Positions 6,469 through 13,103 of a DNA stretch of 13,829 nucleotides are shown one piece after another (the first letter of the stretch is position 1; each line of letters opens with the position of its first letter). A program made the position numbers and the translations under genes. The notes beneath the pieces are model-generated. The model was not told the origin of the DNA. It saw nothing but the letters and a program-made list of their open reading frames with translations, and searched no databases. Location: positions 1 to 13,829 of the forward strand of contig CALHBW010000025.1 in assembly GCA_937930625.1 (NCBI GenBank), given 5' to 3'. The stretch comes from an uncultured Saprospiraceae bacterium (GTDB lineage Bacteria; Bacteroidota; Bacteroidia; Chitinophagales; Saprospiraceae).

Positions 6469-7989
6469 TTAGTTTTTCACAAATTTCCTCGAAATCATCC
6501 CTTCCGAAGTTTGAAAAGAGATAAAATAAATGCCGTCAGGAAGGTTTGAAATATTGATTGAGCCGTTTTGTTGTCCGGTCATTTCTTGCCTTATAAATGT
6601 TTTTCCAACAGCGTCGTATATCGTTAATTGGATATTTTGAAGATGCTTATCAGTTTGAATATCAAATTGGAGTATGTCAGATGCGGGGTTTGGGCTTAGA
6701 GTGAGTTGCGAATTTTTATCTATGTCGGCAACACCTATGAGTAATTCATCGGGGGTGATTTCTCCCGTAGTATTTCCGTCAATGACATAACCGGTCAATT
6801 CTCTGATGCTATTTCCTTCAAACCATATGTGTAAAAAAGCGGTTTCGCCCAAGCCTTCTTCCCAGACCCTATGACATTCAAAAAGACAGCCATTTGCAAG
6901 GATGTCTGAATTAGTTTGGGGGAGAAAGTAACTTTGAAAACTTGCACAATGCATCAATTTTGTAGCCCTGCCTTCCTTCTCGCCAAAATAGAGTGTATGT
7001 TTAGTATTGGGGTCGCTATCATCCCAATCGGTATCATAGATATTGCCGTTGTATGGCATGTATTCATTTGCTGAAAATAGCTGTTTGGGATAAAAATTTG
7101 TAACATGATTTTCTGTGACTTTCATGGTATTGTCATACTGCCAACTTCCCGAAGAATACACCTCATCCGACCCCATACCGTAGCTTGTGGTATATGTTGT
7201 TTCAGAATATATTTCATTTAATTCATAGACAATGGAGTCGGGATAAACTTCTTTTCCGGTCACGCGGACTTTAAGAATCCCCTGACTGTACAAAGGTTGT
7301 CGGGCAGCCTCAATTTTGTATTGAAAAATATCACCTACATTGAAGTCATAGAACTCCCGATAGCCGGGTATTTTGACGCCCAAATCGCGCGTTTGTATGC
7401 CTGTGAGCCGATAATACGTGTCATTATCAAGCTGGGGAAATTGAATAATTCCGTGCGATTTTGAGAGGATGATGGTATCGCCGTTGGAAAGGGCAATATG
7501 TTTGAAAGAGTCGGTATTGCCGAAAATTTCACCTTCTGTAATCGCAACTACTTCTGCGGAAATACCCGCGACATTTTCAAAAATCCACATTTCACCCACA
7601 ATAGCGCAAGTTTTGATAAGTAATTCATTATCAGCTATAAATGAGTATTCACAATCATTAGAAATGACCATATCGCCACCTAAAAATTGCGTTTGATTTT
7701 GCAGATAGCCTGTTTGATTAGGCTTTACAATTTTATTGAGATGAGCAGTAGCAATTCCCGTCGAAGCATCTGTACTCGTCGAATCTACCCATATCGTCGC
7801 CGCAACGGGATTGGTGTTGTGAAAATAGACAGAACCGCCATTAACATAAATGGAAACTGAATCATAGGTCGTCGTTTCGCCTACGAGTTCGTAGTGATAC
7901 TCGTCGCCCGTAACTATCGGCGACCAATTTTGAGCAAAAGCATTAAAAGATAATACAACGAAAAATAAGATTGGGTAAAATGATTTCAT
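6469..7989 (-). CDS. Type IX secretion cargo protein of unknown function
   Basis: A 506-residue exported protein. The N-terminus MKSFYPILFFVVLSFNAFAQNW is a signal peptide with likely cleavage after AFA (residue 19). The last 80 residues, with LTLSPNPASDILQFDI (429-444), LTIYDAVGKTF, ISNLPDGIYFISF and a basic end (RKFVKN), form a typical type A Por secretion-system C-terminal sorting domain, used for outer-membrane export and surface attachment by the type IX system. The roughly 400 residues between are rich in Y, D, T and N and predicted to be mostly beta, with no motif I can name. It starts at ATG 7989, with a TATTTTG sequence close upstream that only partly matches a -7 box. It stands alone between the MITE-like element and the ATPase operon. 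Confidence 0.85.
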   Translation of the reverse strand: MKSFYPILFFVVLSFNAFAQNWSPIVTGDEYHYELVGETTTYDSVSIYVNGGSVYFHNTNPVAATIWVDSTSTDASTGIATAHLNKIVKPNQTGYLQNQTQFLGGDMVISNDCEYSFIADNELLIKTCAIVGEMWIFENVAGISAEVVAITEGEIFGNTDSFKHIALSNGDTIILSKSHGIIQFPQLDNDTYYRLTGIQTRDLGVKIPGYREFYDFNVGDIFQYKIEAARQPLYSQGILKVRVTGKEVYPDSIVYELNEIYSETTYTTSYGMGSDEVYSSGSWQYDNTMKVTENHVTNFYPKQLFSANEYMPYNGNIYDTDWDDSDPNTKHTLYFGEKEGRATKLMHCASFQSYFLPQTNSDILANGCLFECHRVWEEGLGETAFLHIWFEGNSIRELTGYVIDGNTTGEITPDELLIGVADIDKNSQLTLSPNPASDILQFDIQTDKHLQNIQLTIYDAVGKTFIRQEMTGQQNGSINISNLPDGIYFISFQTSEGMISRKFVKN

Positions 7990-8144
7990 AGCAAAATATT
8001 GTTTATGTTAAAAAATGGCATACATTAGATAGGAAGCCGATTTTACAGCTTTATTTTCGTTTGTGTTGGTTTTTATTGGGCTAAAAACTTAAATATAAGA
8101 ATTTTTTTTGAGAGTTGCTTGGAGAAATGTGAGCTATGAGTTCA
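7990..8144. other. Intergenic region without a recognised element
   Basis: This AT-rich spacer lies upstream of the minus-strand secreted protein gene and downstream of the minus-strand small coiled-coil gene. It must hold the promoter of the former. I see TATTTTG near 7993-7999 on the minus strand but no full TAnnTTTG. No repeat array of the kind found in the other spacers is present. Confidence 0.4.
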
Positions 8145-8363
8145 CTATGCAGCCAATTCCCCGATTTTCACCGTAATTTCAAATTGCGTCAACAGCGTTT
8201 GTAATTCTTCTAAAAAATCACTTCGCATGGCTTGGTATTGGCGCATCATACTCAATTCGCCGGATTCGTTTTTGTGGAATTTGATAATGTTATTCAGCTT
8301 GTCTATTTGCTCTAAAACGTCCGATATGCGGATGATTTTTTCATCTGTTTGTGTTGTGGTCAT
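8145..8363 (-). CDS. Small coiled-coil protein of unknown function
   Basis: A 72-residue acidic protein. Residues about 12-60 (ISDVLEQIDKLNNIIKFHK... to ...FLEELQTLLTQFEITV) have heptad-like spacing of L, I and M and would form a coiled coil or helical hairpin. No catalytic residue pattern and no signal peptide are seen. It starts 45 nt after the end of the TOPRIM-like gene on the same strand, so it may be the third gene of the ATPase operon. I do not recognise the family. It could be a regulatory or structural partner of the ATPase, or simply an unrelated neighbour. Confidence 0.6.
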   Translation of the reverse strand: MTTTQTDEKIIRISDVLEQIDKLNNIIKFHKNESGELSMMRQYQAMRSDFLEELQTLLTQFEITVKIGELAA

Positions 8364-8408
8364 GTTGATGATTTTTTCTAATATAGGGGTGTTTTTGGAA
8401 GTTTTGCT

Positions 8409-8696
8409 TTACAATGCTTTTCTCATTTCACGGAAGAATGTGATGATGGATTGACATTGTGCGGAGTTTTTGAATTTATCCTTATTCAGCATGGAGGTGT
8501 TTTTGATAATATCGGCATTGCCCAAGCCGGAATGTTCTAACTGACCGACTGTGCCGATGAGGGATTTTTTGAAGTCACTTTGGGTTTTATTTTCGTTTTT
8601 TTCACTTGGATTTGTTTCTTTATAACGGATGAATCGACCATTAGAATTGAGAAAGGTTTCTGCATTTTGAAACAATGGTTCGTTGCCTTTTTTCAT
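8409..8696 (-). CDS. C-terminal remnant of the TOPRIM-like protein
   Basis: This is the part after the TAG that follows an internal ATG (MKKGNEPLFQN). It is in the same frame as the upstream fragment: 53 codons without a stop separate the TAG from this ATG. The 95 residues include FKKSLIGTVGQLEHSGLGNADII and NSAQCQSIITFF, which read as a folded, conserved end of a protein and not as random sequence. Independent translation from the internal ATG is doubtful; I list it because an automated annotation may report it as a separate gene. Confidence 0.35.
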   Translation of the reverse strand: MKKGNEPLFQNAETFLNSNGRFIRYKETNPSEKNENKTQSDFKKSLIGTVGQLEHSGLGNADIIKNTSMLNKDKFKNSAQCQSIITFFREMRKAL

Positions 8697-8855
8697 TAGA
8701 GGTAGGATGATGTCTTCTAAATTCTCTGCTTCTTCATCGTCTTTTTTTATGAAACAACAACCGATAGATTTATAGTCTTTAGAATTTGTAATTTGTTTAC
8801 TTTCAGATAGGTGTTTTAATTCCGGGATTAAATCAATGTAATTATCCTGGATGTA

Positions 8856-9308
8856 CTACAAACGGTCTGTGGTTGTTTTATCATCTAAATCATAAATGAA
8901 AGTTATCGCGGCATCTATTTTGGGAGTAGAGACTTTGAAGGGATTGCCGAGTTCACTGAAATCGTCAATAATTTCACGGTAGTTTGATGTCCTATTCATA
9001 CCATTCATATCGTAGAGTAATATAAATGTATCAGAATTTCCATGTGTACGCCTCAATATAAAAGGCAAAAGAGGGCGGTCTCGCAATTTGCTACTGTCGT
9101 ATTTGTAAGTTTTGAGTTTATTGATAAAGTATGATTCTCCCGTTTGGTTACCGCCCAATCCGAGTGGTTGGGGAATTTGAGATACGATTTTGATATAGTC
9201 TTTATAACCGTCTGTTTGCAATAAAAGTTTCAAAAACGCTACATCAGTTTTTCCTTCGCAGAGTGCAATAATGGCTTTGATAGGTTTCATTTCTTTCTTT
9301 TTCGCCAT
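8856..9308 (-). CDS. N-terminal part of the TOPRIM-like protein (stops at TAG)
   Basis: Without readthrough this is the product: 150 residues, MAKKKEMKPIKAIIALCEGKTD to DLDDKTTTDRL. It contains the first acidic site (E18, K20 and D22 in CEGKTD) and the LLYDMNG site, but it ends before the second acidic cluster of the full-length protein. DUF3226/DUF4435-type proteins are normally longer, so this fragment is likely incomplete or inactive alone. Related proteins can also be the ATPase-bound subunit, and a short form might still bind the ATPase. Confidence 0.6.
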   Translation of the reverse strand: MAKKKEMKPIKAIIALCEGKTDVAFLKLLLQTDGYKDYIKIVSQIPQPLGLGGNQTGESYFINKLKTYKYDSSKLRDRPLLPFILRRTHGNSDTFILLYDMNGMNRTSNYREIIDDFSELGNPFKVSTPKIDAAITFIYDLDDKTTTDRL

Positions 9309-9310
9309 GA

Positions 9311-10561
9311 TTAATCTCTTAAATCCAAGCCCATTAATTCATTGAGTTTCTTATAGCGATTTCCGGTAATGTATTTGCATTCCACTTTCCCCTCGTCCAC
9401 TTCAAGATTATACATGGAAATCTCTTCATTCTTATAATCATTATATACAAATGCCTCAATACATTCATCGCTATGCGAAGTGATAAAGACTTGTGTATTA
9501 AATTGTTCTGCAAGTTGTTGGATAAATTTACTGTATTGAATTAGAAGGGAATGATGTATTGCAGTTTCCATTTCATCTATCAACATAACGCCATTTTCGG
9601 CTGCGGCAAATAACAGGGCAGTTCTGAATATATTTTGTAAACCATCACCAAAATGCACCAAATCTATCGCTTCGTCAAAACCTTCATGTTCTACTAAAAA
9701 ACGTTTTAATCCATTTTTTTCCACCAACAATATATTGATTATTTTATCGTCAATATTATCTTTCAAAAAATTGATAACTTTTGGAAGGTGTCGTTTTTCG
9801 ATGCTTGTTGCGTGTGCATTATAGAGTTGGGTGTTTCTGTAACCGCCAAAAGGAGAGTAGTAAGCAAAGGCACATAAATGATGTAATCCGTTTGCGGTAG
9901 ATATGGTATAATTATCCCGTTTTTTTTCAAAAAGGTGCATGTTGCTGTTGTACTCTGCCCCCTTGAAGTAGCCTCCAAAGTGAGTAGATTCCAAATAATT
10001 AGCCCTATTTAAATCTCCCTCGTCTTCAACATAAGTGGCTATATCAATCTTTACTACGCTGTTCTCAGTTCCAAATTCGCCTTCTATGGACGACATATAT
10101 GGTATATTATCAATTAACCATGATGGACTTAACTTTCCTTCAGGAAATTTGCCTCTTACTTGTTGCAAGGCTAAGAAATCATTCGCATCATTTTGAGCCA
10201 TTAATAGTCTGATAGCTTCTAATACAGAGGTTTTACCGGAGTTATTTTCTCCTGCAAATATGTTGATTTTATTTAATTTTTCAATACGAATATTTTTCAA
10301 TCCTTTATACTGAATAATATTTAAATTAAGAAAATGTTTTGTGTCAGGAAAGTCAAAAAGAAGTCTTGGTTTTAGGGATTTAGGGAGAAGAATTTTGCTT
10401 AGGTTTTGCTTGGCAACTAAGTCTTGTACTTGCTTATTGATATTTTTGATTTGTTCAGTATATGATTTTGTACCATTTGAAGATGATAGATACAAAGCCT
10501 TATCTAAGCCCTCTTCTATTTTTTTTAAAATAAAATCTAAGGTATGTTGTTCTTTTTCCAT
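9311..10561 (-). CDS. OLD/ABC-type AAA ATPase of a two-gene defence-like operon
   Basis: A 416-residue ATPase of the AAA_15/AAA_21 (OLD-like) class. After a helical N-terminus (1-70) the core begins with NLNIIQYKGLKNIRIEKLNKINIFAGENNSGKT; the Walker A GENNSGKT is at 104-111. The ABC-type signature FGDGLQNI is at 304-311, Walker B VMLIDEMET at 325-333 with D329 and E330, and the switch histidine TSHSDE at 361-366. There is no TOPRIM domain on this chain, unlike OLD or GajA; instead a separate TOPRIM-like gene starts 2 nt after the stop. Such pairs (AriA/AriB of PARIS, AbiLi/AbiLii) act as phage sensors with a nuclease effector. All ATP-binding motifs are intact. Its own promoter appears to lie at the 3' end of dus. 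The defence role is an inference from architecture. Confidence 0.82.
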   Translation of the reverse strand: MEKEQHTLDFILKKIEEGLDKALYLSSSNGTKSYTEQIKNINKQVQDLVAKQNLSKILLPKSLKPRLLFDFPDTKHFLNLNIIQYKGLKNIRIEKLNKINIFAGENNSGKTSVLEAIRLLMAQNDANDFLALQQVRGKFPEGKLSPSWLIDNIPYMSSIEGEFGTENSVVKIDIATYVEDEGDLNRANYLESTHFGGYFKGAEYNSNMHLFEKKRDNYTISTANGLHHLCAFAYYSPFGGYRNTQLYNAHATSIEKRHLPKVINFLKDNIDDKIINILLVEKNGLKRFLVEHEGFDEAIDLVHFGDGLQNIFRTALLFAAAENGVMLIDEMETAIHHSLLIQYSKFIQQLAEQFNTQVFITSHSDECIEAFVYNDYKNEEISMYNLEVDEGKVECKYITGNRYKKLNELMGLDLRD

Positions 10562-10577
10562 AAAAGAAAATTTTATT

Positions 10578-10604
10578 TGGTAAAATTAATGAATTATTTT
10601 ACCA
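10578..10604. promoter_or_regulatory. Inverted repeat in the ATPase leader
   Basis: TGGTAAAAT (10578-10586) and ATTTTACCA (10596-10604) are exact reverse complements around a 9-nt centre, 17 nt before the ATPase start codon. It could be an operator, an attenuating hairpin or a weak terminator of dus transcription. The position just before an ATPase that might need tight control favours regulation, but nothing in the window names a regulator. Confidence 0.4.
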
Positions 10605-10671
10605 CAATCAAATTCATACAACTTAACGTTTGTGACTACGCGATAATTCGCAAAATTCCCTTTTATCTTCA

Positions 10672-10702
10672 CAAAAATATCTACACCCCAACCGCCTCAA
10701 AA
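10672..10702 (-). promoter_or_regulatory. Probable promoter of the ATPase/TOPRIM operon
   Basis: On the minus strand TTTTG (10702-10698) is followed by 18 nt and then TATTTTTG (10679-10672). This fits the Bacteroidota -33 TTG and -7 TAnnTTTG arrangement. The -33 part and spacer overlap the last codons of dus. Transcription would start near 10665 and give a leader of about 100 nt carrying the TGGTAAAAT inverted repeat. It allows the ATPase operon to be expressed apart from dus. Confidence 0.5.
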
Positions 10703-11682
10703 TACCCCGCATACCTTTTCTCCACCTCATCCAATACCTCAAAAAGCAACTCCGGTTCCATGTGGTCCACCAATTGCGAGCGATACGCTTTAATACCCGG
10801 CAGACCTTTAAAATAATTCGTATAATGACGACGCATTTCCAGCACACCGAGTTTCGCGCCCTTCCATTCTATCGAGTGAGTTAGGTGCTGACGTGCGGCG
10901 TCCACACGCTCACGGACGGTAGGCTGGGGGAGGAGTTCGCCCGTTTTAAAATAATGCTTAATTTCATTAAAAATCCACGGATAGCCGATACTCGCTCTGC
11001 CAATCATAATGCCATCCACGCCGTAGCGTTCGCGATACAATTTGGCTTTCTCAGGCGAGTTGATGTCGCCATTCCCGAAGACGGGAATGTGCATACGCGG
11101 GTTCTCTTTTATCTTACCGATGAGCGACCAATCTGCCTCACCTTTATACATCTGCTTACGAGTTCGCCCATGTATAGCAATCGACTGAATACCAATATCT
11201 TGTAGTCGCTCGGCAACTTCTACAATATACTTTGTATTATCATCCCAACCCAATCGCGTTTTTACCGTCACGGGCTTATTGGTACGCTTCACAATCGCCT
11301 CTGTCAACTTCACCATTCGCGGTATATCTTGCAAGATGCCTGCCCCCGCCATCTTACACACTACCTTCTTTACCGGACAACCATAATTAATATCCAATAC
11401 CTCCGGGTCGGCTTCTTCCACGATTTCTGCGGCGCGTTCCATTGACTCCAATTTTGCCCCAAAAATCTGAATCCCGATAGGTCGTTCGTAATCGTAAATA
11501 TCCAATTTCTGCACACTCTTGTGCGCGTCGCGTATCAAGCCCTCCACCGAGATAAATTCGGTGTACATCATATCCGCCCCATTCGCCTTGCAGAGTGCGC
11601 GAAAAGGCGGGTCGCTCACATCCTCCATTGGAGCAAGTAAGAGTGGAAATTCGCCGAGATTGATGTCACCTATTTTTACCAT
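10681..11682 (-). CDS. dusB: tRNA-dihydrouridine synthase, DusB type
   Basis: A 333-residue FMN-dependent enzyme that reduces uridine to dihydrouridine in tRNA. The TIM-barrel signature of the Dus family is complete: LLAPMEDVSDPPFR (15-28) at the FMN site, the catalytic cysteine C102 in NYGCPVKKVVCKMAGAGIL, VKTRLGWDD (140-148) with K141, IAIHGRTRKQMYKG (168-181) with H171, VFGNGDI (201-207) and DGIMIGRASIGYPWIF (223-238). These motifs and the length match the DusB/NifR3 branch (TIGR00737). The start ATG is embedded in a repeat unit (ACTCATGG), and the leader is made of ACTCATCA-type 8-mers. It is divergent from the CPBP protease gene. The 3' end seems to carry the promoter of the downstream ATPase. 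Confidence 0.93.
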   Translation of the reverse strand: MVKIGDINLGEFPLLLAPMEDVSDPPFRALCKANGADMMYTEFISVEGLIRDAHKSVQKLDIYDYERPIGIQIFGAKLESMERAAEIVEEADPEVLDINYGCPVKKVVCKMAGAGILQDIPRMVKLTEAIVKRTNKPVTVKTRLGWDDNTKYIVEVAERLQDIGIQSIAIHGRTRKQMYKGEADWSLIGKIKENPRMHIPVFGNGDINSPEKAKLYRERYGVDGIMIGRASIGYPWIFNEIKHYFKTGELLPQPTVRERVDAARQHLTHSIEWKGAKLGVLEMRRHYTNYFKGLPGIKAYRSQLVDHMEPELLFEVLDEVEKRYAGYFEAVGV

Positions 11683-11723
11683 GAGTTGATGAGTTGTCGG
11701 GTTGATGAGTTGTTGAATTGATG
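11683..11723. repeat. 8-bp repeats in front of the dus start codon
   Basis: Read on the minus strand towards the dus start, the leader is ACTCATCA, ACCCGACA, ACTCATCA and then ACTCATGG containing the ATG. The bases 11691-11714 are the reverse complement of 11882-11905 with one mismatch in 24 (11706 against 11890). The mirror block precedes the divergent CPBP gene, so each start codon is preceded by the same repeat in its own orientation. Confidence 0.82.
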
Positions 11724-11775
11724 TGTGATTATTTGTAGTAATTTGGTTTTTACAATGAAAAATTACAGAGCGAAA

Positions 11776-11818
11776 CCAAAGAACGACAACACTACAACAC
11801 TAAAACATTACAACACGT
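11776..11818. repeat. A/C-rich short repeats with 8-bp unit ACAACACT
   Basis: Between the dus and CPBP leaders the plus strand reads ACAACACT twice, then degenerate AAAACATT and ACAACACG. Flanking GAACG and CGTTC are complementary. This looks like an older or weaker array of the same kind. A reading frame begins at the ATG 11755 through this region, but it has a low-complexity composition (K, N, T, R) and I do not regard it as a gene. Confidence 0.45.
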
Positions 11819-11829
11819 TCCCAAAAAAA

Positions 11830-11841
11830 CGTAAATTTACG
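11830..11841. promoter_or_regulatory. Perfect 12-bp palindrome in the divergent promoter region
   Basis: CGTAAATTTACG is fully palindromic. It lies between the divergent dus and CPBP genes, 71 bp before the CPBP start. TAAATTTA differs from the -7 consensus TAnnTTTG at one position on both strands, so it might serve as a two-way promoter core or as an operator. A chance palindrome in AT-rich DNA cannot be excluded. Confidence 0.3.
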
Positions 11842-11868
11842 GAAAATTCAGATAATAATCCGGGTAGG

Positions 11869-11909
11869 ACTCGACAACTCAAACAACTCGTCAACCCGAC
11901 AACTCGTAA
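11869..11909. repeat. 8-bp repeats in front of the CPBP start codon
   Basis: Units in order are ACTCGACA, ACTCAAACA (9 bp), ACTCGTCA, ACCCGACA and ACTCGTAA, ending 2 nt before the ATG at 11912. ACTCGTCA is the same unit that occurs once in the array at 3939-4010. The bases 11882-11905 pair with 11691-11714 in front of dus. Confidence 0.82.
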
Positions 11910-11911
11910 TT

Positions 11912-12853
11912 ATGACACCGGAACAGTCGATTACACGCGAATTTGCGGCGAGAGAATTAGTGATATTCATCTTGGTGGTATTGGGGTTTGTCTTGTTGGG
12001 GACGATACTTTCTGCGGGCATTGCGCCATTATTGGGCATTGAAGATTTACCAAAATTATTGGAAGATATTTCAGAAGAAACCCCGCGTGAGACTTTGCAA
12101 AGCATACAAGTCATCTTAGCGATTAGCCAATTATTTACCTTTCTGATACCTGCATTTGTATTTGCGATTTTTTATTATAAAAGAAATTGGAAAGAACGAA
12201 TTTTGCTGCACCGCTTTCCTTCAGACAAAAATTTGACTTGGGGACTTGGCTTATTGACGCTCACATTTATAGCGATGCAATTGGTCTATTGGCTCAACAA
12301 AAAAATCCCTTTGCCGGAATCATTACGGGCAGCAGAAGACACTTCGCAAGCGTTGATACAAGCGATGATGCAATTGGATTCGCCCTACGCACTGATTACC
12401 AATTTAGTCATCATGGCATTGCTGCCGGCGATAGGGGAGGAGTTGATTTTCAGAGGATTATTACAGCGTATCGCGGTGCGCCTTACAGCAAATGTACATG
12501 CCGGGATTTGGATTTCTGCCACCTTATTCAGCCTCATGCACTGGCAATTTGAAGGCTTTTTTGTCCGCCAACTTTTAGGGGCATTATTTGGTTATCTATT
12601 GTATTGGTCGGGCAGTTTGTGGTTGCCTATTATCGTACACTTTATATTTAATGGATTACAAATTGTCGCTCAATATGCGTACTTTCAGGGCGCGATTGAT
12701 ATTGATATAGACCAAGAACTCGAATTGACAACAAGCAACCTCCTTATGGGAGCTGTTGCATTAGTACTGACCTTAATTTTATGTAACTATGTACATCGTA
12801 AACGACAAGCAGAACGACTCGAATACGAACGAGCAATGGGAGAAAATTTATAG
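11912..12853 (+). CDS. CPBP-family intramembrane metalloprotease (Abi/CAAX-like)
   Basis: A 313-residue membrane protein of the CPBP family (CAAX protease and bacteriocin-processing enzyme relatives). The three signature motifs are present: GEELIFRGLL (175-184) with E176, E177 and R181; TLFSLMH (204-210), the FxxxH motif with H210; and VHFIFN (242-247), the HxxxN motif with H243 and N247. Hydrophobic segments lie at about 16-38, 66-88, 110-127, 162-174, 195-207, 220-236, 238-253 and 276-291. The natural substrate is unknown; relatives cleave prenylated or bacteriocin-like peptides or act as scaffolds. The stop at 12851-12853 overlaps the following DUF2007 gene by 65 nt, implying co-translation. 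The leader is made of ACTCGTCA-type repeats. Confidence 0.9.
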   Translation: MTPEQSITREFAARELVIFILVVLGFVLLGTILSAGIAPLLGIEDLPKLLEDISEETPRETLQSIQVILAISQLFTFLIPAFVFAIFYYKRNWKERILLHRFPSDKNLTWGLGLLTLTFIAMQLVYWLNKKIPLPESLRAAEDTSQALIQAMMQLDSPYALITNLVIMALLPAIGEELIFRGLLQRIAVRLTANVHAGIWISATLFSLMHWQFEGFFVRQLLGALFGYLLYWSGSLWLPIIVHFIFNGLQIVAQYAYFQGAIDIDIDQELELTTSNLLMGAVALVLTLILCNYVHRKRQAERLEYERAMGENL

Positions 12854-13031
12854 CAGCATCTCACCCCCGCGTGTAGAGTTGCTACGAAGCCTCCTCGAAA
12901 ATGAAGGCATCCCCGCCGTCATCGTCAACAAACAAGACTCCATGTACGTCATGATTGGCGAAGTGGAACTATATACGACGCGCGACCACATTTTAAAAGC
13001 AAAAAACATTATTGAGAAAACGGAAATGTAG
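12789..13031 (+). CDS. DUF2007-domain protein (putative signal-transducing protein)
   Basis: An 80-residue cytoplasmic protein. From residue 17 (WEKIYSSISPPRVELLRSLLENEGIPAVIVNKQDSMYVMIGEVELYTTRDHILKAKNIIE) it follows the DUF2007 (PF09413) pattern: a ferredoxin-like fold with a conserved 'L.NEGIpAvi.NkqDS' core and an 'eLyv...d..kAk.ii' end. The biochemical role of the family is not known. The ATG at 12789 lies inside the CPBP gene (65-nt overlap), and no later in-frame ATG comes before the domain, so the long form is the only one with an ATG start. The overlap suggests translational coupling to the protease. The next gene is cdsA. Confidence 0.85.
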   Translation: MYIVNDKQNDSNTNEQWEKIYSSISPPRVELLRSLLENEGIPAVIVNKQDSMYVMIGEVELYTTRDHILKAKNIIEKTEM

Positions 13032-13035
13032 TGAT

Positions 13036-13103
13036 GGTTTCATAGTTCAATTGCTTCATTGTTAAATGATTATATGACAATGAAACAATCGAACCATGAA
13101 ACC
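13036..13103. repeat. 27-bp inverted repeat between DUF2007 and cdsA
   Basis: The arms 13036-13062 and 13077-13103 are complementary at 24 of 27 positions around a 14-nt loop. The left arm starts 4 nt after the DUF2007 stop codon. The three mismatches are A·C pairs on the plus-strand RNA and would be G·U pairs on the minus strand. The stem could act as a transcription terminator or processing site, but it is not followed by a T run and it lies in a likely operon. Confidence 0.8.

Larger units (their letters stand above)
8409..9308 (-). pseudogene. TOPRIM-like (DUF3226-like) nuclease gene split by an in-frame TAG
   Basis: From the ATG at 9308 a single frame stays open for 300 codons to the stop at 8411-8409, except for one TAG at 8858-8856 (codon 151). 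The joined product would be about 298 residues. The first half has an EGKTD motif after a beta strand (ALCEGKTDVAFL, about 15-26) and a later LLYDMNG (about 97-103), the two acidic sites expected in TOPRIM folds. The second half has GCCFIKKDDEEAENLEDIIL, like the acidic region of DUF3226/DUF4435-type proteins. The start lies 2 nt after the stop of an ATPase gene, so the two are translationally coupled. The protein should be the effector nuclease of an ATPase/TOPRIM pair similar in layout to PARIS AriA/AriB or AbiL. The TAG may be a nonsense mutation, a sequencing error, or a recoded codon; nearby genes also use TAG as a normal stop. Confidence 0.65.

Noticed and set aside
8856..8858. General reassignment of TAG to an amino acid
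   Set aside because: TAG is the normal stop of CPBP, DUF2007, dus and the 72-residue gene in the same window, at positions that fit the ends of their domains.
11725..12042. Plus-strand frame through the dus/CPBP spacer as a gene
   Set aside because: It is low in complexity, runs through the repeat blocks and then overlaps the well-supported CPBP gene in another frame.
13036..13103. Stem between DUF2007 and cdsA as an intrinsic terminator
   Set aside because: There is no T run after the stem, and the genes look like one operon.
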